A DNA stretch of 64,000 bases from VRUE01 sp963702575 (lineage in GTDB: Bacteria; Actinomycetota; Thermoleophilia; Solirubrobacterales; 70-9), in NCBI GenBank assembly GCA_963702575.1, contig CAVPCU010000005.1, forward strand, positions 248,001-312,000, in the 5' to 3' direction. Under the pieces are notes generated by a model. It was not told the DNA's origin. It searched no databases and saw only the letters and a list, made by a program, of their open reading frames with translations. Position 1 is the stretch's first letter; every line of letters begins with the position of its first letter. Both the position numbers and the translations under genes were made by a program. Positions 61,593-64,000 of the stretch are shown here, one piece after another.

Positions 61593-62761
61593 GCACGCGT
61601 TTTCGATTCACCACGGCGGGGGAGTCGCACGGGCCTGGGCTGGTCGCGATCGTCGAGGGCATGCCGGCCGGGCTCGAGCTCGAGCGCGAGGCGCTCGACC
61701 GCGACATGGCGCGGCGCCAGCTCGGCCACGGCCGCGGCGGGCGGATGAAGATCGAGACCGACACGGTCGAGATCCGCTCCGGCGTGCGCCACGGCCGCAC
61801 GCTCGGCAGCCCGATCGCGGTGCTGGTCGCCAACCGCGACTACGCCAACTGGGAGGAGCGGATGAACCCCTGGCCGGTCGAGGGGTTCGAGCCCGATGAG
61901 GTGCACCTGCCGCGGCCCGGACACGCCGACCTGGTCGGGGCGCAGAAGTACGGCCACGACGACATCCGCAACGTGCTCGAGCGCGCGAGCGCGCGCGAGA
62001 CCGCGGCTCGCGTCGCCGCCGGCTCGCTGGCGCGCGGCTTCCTCTCGGCGCTTGGCGTGAGCGTCCACAGCCACGTCATCCAGATCGCCTCGGTGAAGGC
62101 GCCGGAGCGAGCCGATCTGGTCGCCGGGGACTTCGCCGCCGTCGACGAGGACCCGGTGCGCTGCCTCGACCCGGAGGCGAGCGCGGCGATGGTCGAGGAG
62201 ATCAACCGCCTGCGCAAGGCGAACGAGAGCCTCGGCGGCAGCTTCGAGGTGCGCGCCTTCGGCCTCGTCCCCGGTCTCGGCTCGCACATCTCCTGGGAAG
62301 AGCGGCTCGACGGCCAGCTCGCCGGCGCGGTCGCCTCGATCCAGTCGGTCAAGGGCGTCGCGATCGGCGAGGCCTGGGACGTCGCCGGGCGGCCGGGGTC
62401 GGAGGCGCACGACGAGATCTTCTGGTCGGCCGAGCGCGGCTACCACCGCGAGACCAACCACGCCGGCGGGCTCGAGGGCGGCATGACCAACGGCCTGCCG
62501 CTCTCGGTGCGGGCGGCGATCAAGCCGATCTCGACCCTGACCAAGCCGCTGCGCTCGGTCGACACCGAGACCAAGCAGCCGGCCCAGGCGCTGCGCGAGC
62601 GCACCGACTCGACCGTGGTGCCAGCCGCGGCCGTAGTCGCCGAGGCGATGGTCTGCCTGACCCTGGCGCGCTGCTACCGCGAGAAGTTCGGCGGCGACCA
62701 CATCGACGACGTGCTCGCCGCCGCCGACGCCTACAAGCAGCGCATCGACTTTCGCGGGTGA
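61589..62761 (+). CDS. aroC: Chorismate synthase
   Basis: AroC turns EPSP into chorismate using reduced FMN. Motifs: FRFTTAGESHGPGLVAIVEGMPAG, RRQLGHGRGGRMKIE, GHADLVGAQKYGHDDIRNVLERASARETAARVAAG, GEAWDV, and NHAGGLEGGMTNGLPL. The catalytic His pair (GESHGP and GHDD) is intact. The 390-residue length is typical. It is coupled to the leader ORF. Confidence 0.96.
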   Translation: MSTRFRFTTAGESHGPGLVAIVEGMPAGLELEREALDRDMARRQLGHGRGGRMKIETDTVEIRSGVRHGRTLGSPIAVLVANRDYANWEERMNPWPVEGFEPDEVHLPRPGHADLVGAQKYGHDDIRNVLERASARETAARVAAGSLARGFLSALGVSVHSHVIQIASVKAPERADLVAGDFAAVDEDPVRCLDPEASAAMVEEINRLRKANESLGGSFEVRAFGLVPGLGSHISWEERLDGQLAGAVASIQSVKGVAIGEAWDVAGRPGSEAHDEIFWSAERGYHRETNHAGGLEGGMTNGLPLSVRAAIKPISTLTKPLRSVDTETKQPAQALRERTDSTVVPAAAVVAEAMVCLTLARCYREKFGGDHIDDVLAAADAYKQRIDFRG

Positions 62762-62765
62762 GTCG

Positions 62766-64000
62766 GTGAGCCGGCCGGCGCTCGTCTTCATCGGCTTCAT
62801 GGGCGCCGGCAAGTCGGCGGCGCTGGCGGCGGCCCGCGCAGCCGGCCTGGAGACGACCGAGGTCGACGATCTGATGGAGCACGAGCTCGGCATGCCGATC
62901 GCCGAGGCGTTCGAGAAGCACGGCGAGGAGGGGTTCCGCGCCCGTGAGGCGGAGGTGGTCGGGGGGCTGCTGGAGCGCGCCGACGGCGGCGCGATCGCGC
63001 TCGGCGGCGGCAGCGTGCTCTCCGAGCGCGTGCGCGATGCCCTCGATCGCCACGTCGTCGTCTGGCTGCAGATCGACGCCCCGGAGGCCTGGCGCCGGAT
63101 CGAGGACAGCGACCGCCCGCTGGCGCGCAGCGTCGAGGACGTCGAGCGGCTGTTCGAGGCGCGACGGCCGCTCTACGAAGCGCTCGCCGACGCGATCGTC
63201 CCGCAGGGGGACCGCGAGCTAATCGGCCGGGCGCTGCCCTCGATCCAGGCGCTTGCCGAGCTGTCCGCGGGCACGAAGCTGCTCTGGGCCGCGAGCGCCT
63301 CCGGGGAGTACCCGGTCTTCGTCGGCCGGGGATTGCTTGGCGGTCTCGGTGAGGGCTGGTGGCCCCAGTCGGGTCGGCCATTCCTGGTTGGCGACACGTT
63401 CACCTTGAATCAGGTGGGAGATTGGCTCTTGCAGTCGTTTGTCGGGACGGTCGTCGTCGTCGACCATCCGATCTCTGGCGAGGAGACCAAGACGATGGAC
63501 GATGCCAAGGCGATTCTCGAAGCGATGGCGAGAAGCGGGATGACCCGTGAGGACTACGTCTTTGCGCTTGGCGGTGGCGTAGTTGGAGACGTCGCTGGCT
63601 TCTGTGCTCACGTCTACCAGCGCGGCGTCCCCGTCGTGCAGATGCCGACCACTCTGGTCGCCCAGGTCGACTCCGCCTACGGGGGCAAGACCGGCGTTGA
63701 TCTGCCCCAGGGAAAGAACTACGTCGGCGCCTACCACCTGCCCGTCGCCGTGGTCGCCGACGTCGACACCCTCGGTTCACTCCCGGACGAGGAGCTGGCC
63801 GCCGGCTTCGTCGAGGCGCTGAAGACCGGGCTCCTGGCGGGCGGTGCGCTCTGGGAGAGGGTGCGATCGATTGGCTCCCTAGAGCCGGGTGAGCTCGATG
63901 ACGTCGTCTTCGCTTGCGCCCGCTACAAGTGCCGGGTGGTCGCCGAAGACGAGCGCGACTCGGGCCGTCGTCAGGTCCTCAACCTCGGTCACACCGTCGG
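62766..64000 (+). CDS. Shikimate kinase - 3-dehydroquinate synthase fusion (runs off the window end)
   Basis: One open frame from GTG 62766 covers two enzymes. The N-terminal ~165 residues are shikimate kinase: FIGFMGAGKSAALAA (Walker A), TEVDDLMEHELGM, FRAREAEVVGG, IALGGGSVLSERV, WLQIDAPEAWRRI, DRPLARS. After a short linker the AroB domain begins: ALGGGVVGDVAGFCAHVYQRGVPVVQMPTTLVAQVDSAYGGKTGVDL, KNYVGAYHLP, ELAAGFVEALKTGLL, and LNLGHTVG (the metal-binding His) at the edge. The two steps are not consecutive in the pathway. With aroE and aroC upstream this is a shikimate operon. I see no frame break across 1235 bases. It is not closed by a stop here. Confidence 0.95.
   Translation, partial: MSRPALVFIGFMGAGKSAALAAARAAGLETTEVDDLMEHELGMPIAEAFEKHGEEGFRAREAEVVGGLLERADGGAIALGGGSVLSERVRDALDRHVVVWLQIDAPEAWRRIEDSDRPLARSVEDVERLFEARRPLYEALADAIVPQGDRELIGRALPSIQALAELSAGTKLLWAASASGEYPVFVGRGLLGGLGEGWWPQSGRPFLVGDTFTLNQVGDWLLQSFVGTVVVVDHPISGEETKTMDDAKAILEAMARSGMTREDYVFALGGGVVGDVAGFCAHVYQRGVPVVQMPTTLVAQVDSAYGGKTGVDLPQGKNYVGAYHLPVAVVADVDTLGSLPDEELAAGFVEALKTGLLAGGALWERVRSIGSLEPGELDDVVFACARYKCRVVAEDERDSGRRQVLNLGHTV

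Overview
This window comes from a very GC-rich bacterial chromosome. The gene content and lineage-style proteins suggest an actinobacterium of the class Thermoleophilia (Solirubrobacterales-like): an AroK-AroB fusion, ROK kinase, UvrA/UvrB, t6A genes, Excalibur and small Cys-rich secreted proteins, and many GTG/TTG starts. The taxonomic call is an inference from style and has not been tested by a search. No CRISPR array, prophage, transposase or rRNA gene was seen. There are two tRNA genes (Gln-CTG and Met-CAT).

Layout. 0-5.5 kb: an FAD-enzyme start (minus), then an overlapping operon rpsA-coaE-lytic transglycosylase-MFS exporter-membrane protein, then DoxX and XRE genes (minus). 5.6-15 kb: uvrB, a long palindromic intergenic element, an MmgE/PrpD protein, a shrunken CnoX-like thioredoxin, an AbiEi/DUF559 gene bracketed by two related palindromes, uvrA behind a LexA box, a ROK kinase (minus) and a hexapeptide acyltransferase. 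15-18 kb: panC-panD-panB and a family-4 uracil-DNA glycosylase ending in a clamp-binding motif. 18-25.4 kb: the t6A/RimI set (tsaE, tsaB, rimI, tsaD) with a secreted-protein gene inserted, then a glutaredoxin-like gene, rex, a glutamate-cysteine ligase-like gene and a membrane pyrophosphatase. 25.4-31.3 kb: a second copy of the palindromic element, an FMN hydroxyacid oxidase, an APC/UspA transporter followed by two RCK proteins, an FAD reductase and tRNA-Gln. 31.3-41.5 kb: cell-envelope genes (lipoprotein, heterodimeric ABC exporter, GH92 mannosidase, GT39-like transferase, GtrA). 41.5-46.9 kb: a divergent LeuRS-like protein, thrC with a coupled leader ORF, a truncated YjbQ, and a short lower-GC patch beside tRNA-Met. 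47-64 kb: M29 peptidase, FtcD-like, MBL hydrolase, hisS-aspS, an IscU-MnmA fusion, a repeat protein, a membrane-tethered ECF sigma factor, and alaS-ruvX-mltG-aroE-(leader ORF)-aroC-aroKB, which runs off the end.

Expression. At least a dozen genes carry a TAGNNT-type -10 box 6-8 nt before the start codon, so leaderless transcription appears to be the default at operon heads. Within operons genes are coupled by ATGA/GTGA/TTGA overlaps.

Caution. Six genes in the first 14.5 kb (coaE, the transglycosylase, the MFS exporter, prpD, uvrA twice, the ROK kinase) are broken by single frame changes although both halves are well conserved. The remaining 49 kb shows none. This clustering looks more like local sequence error than true decay.
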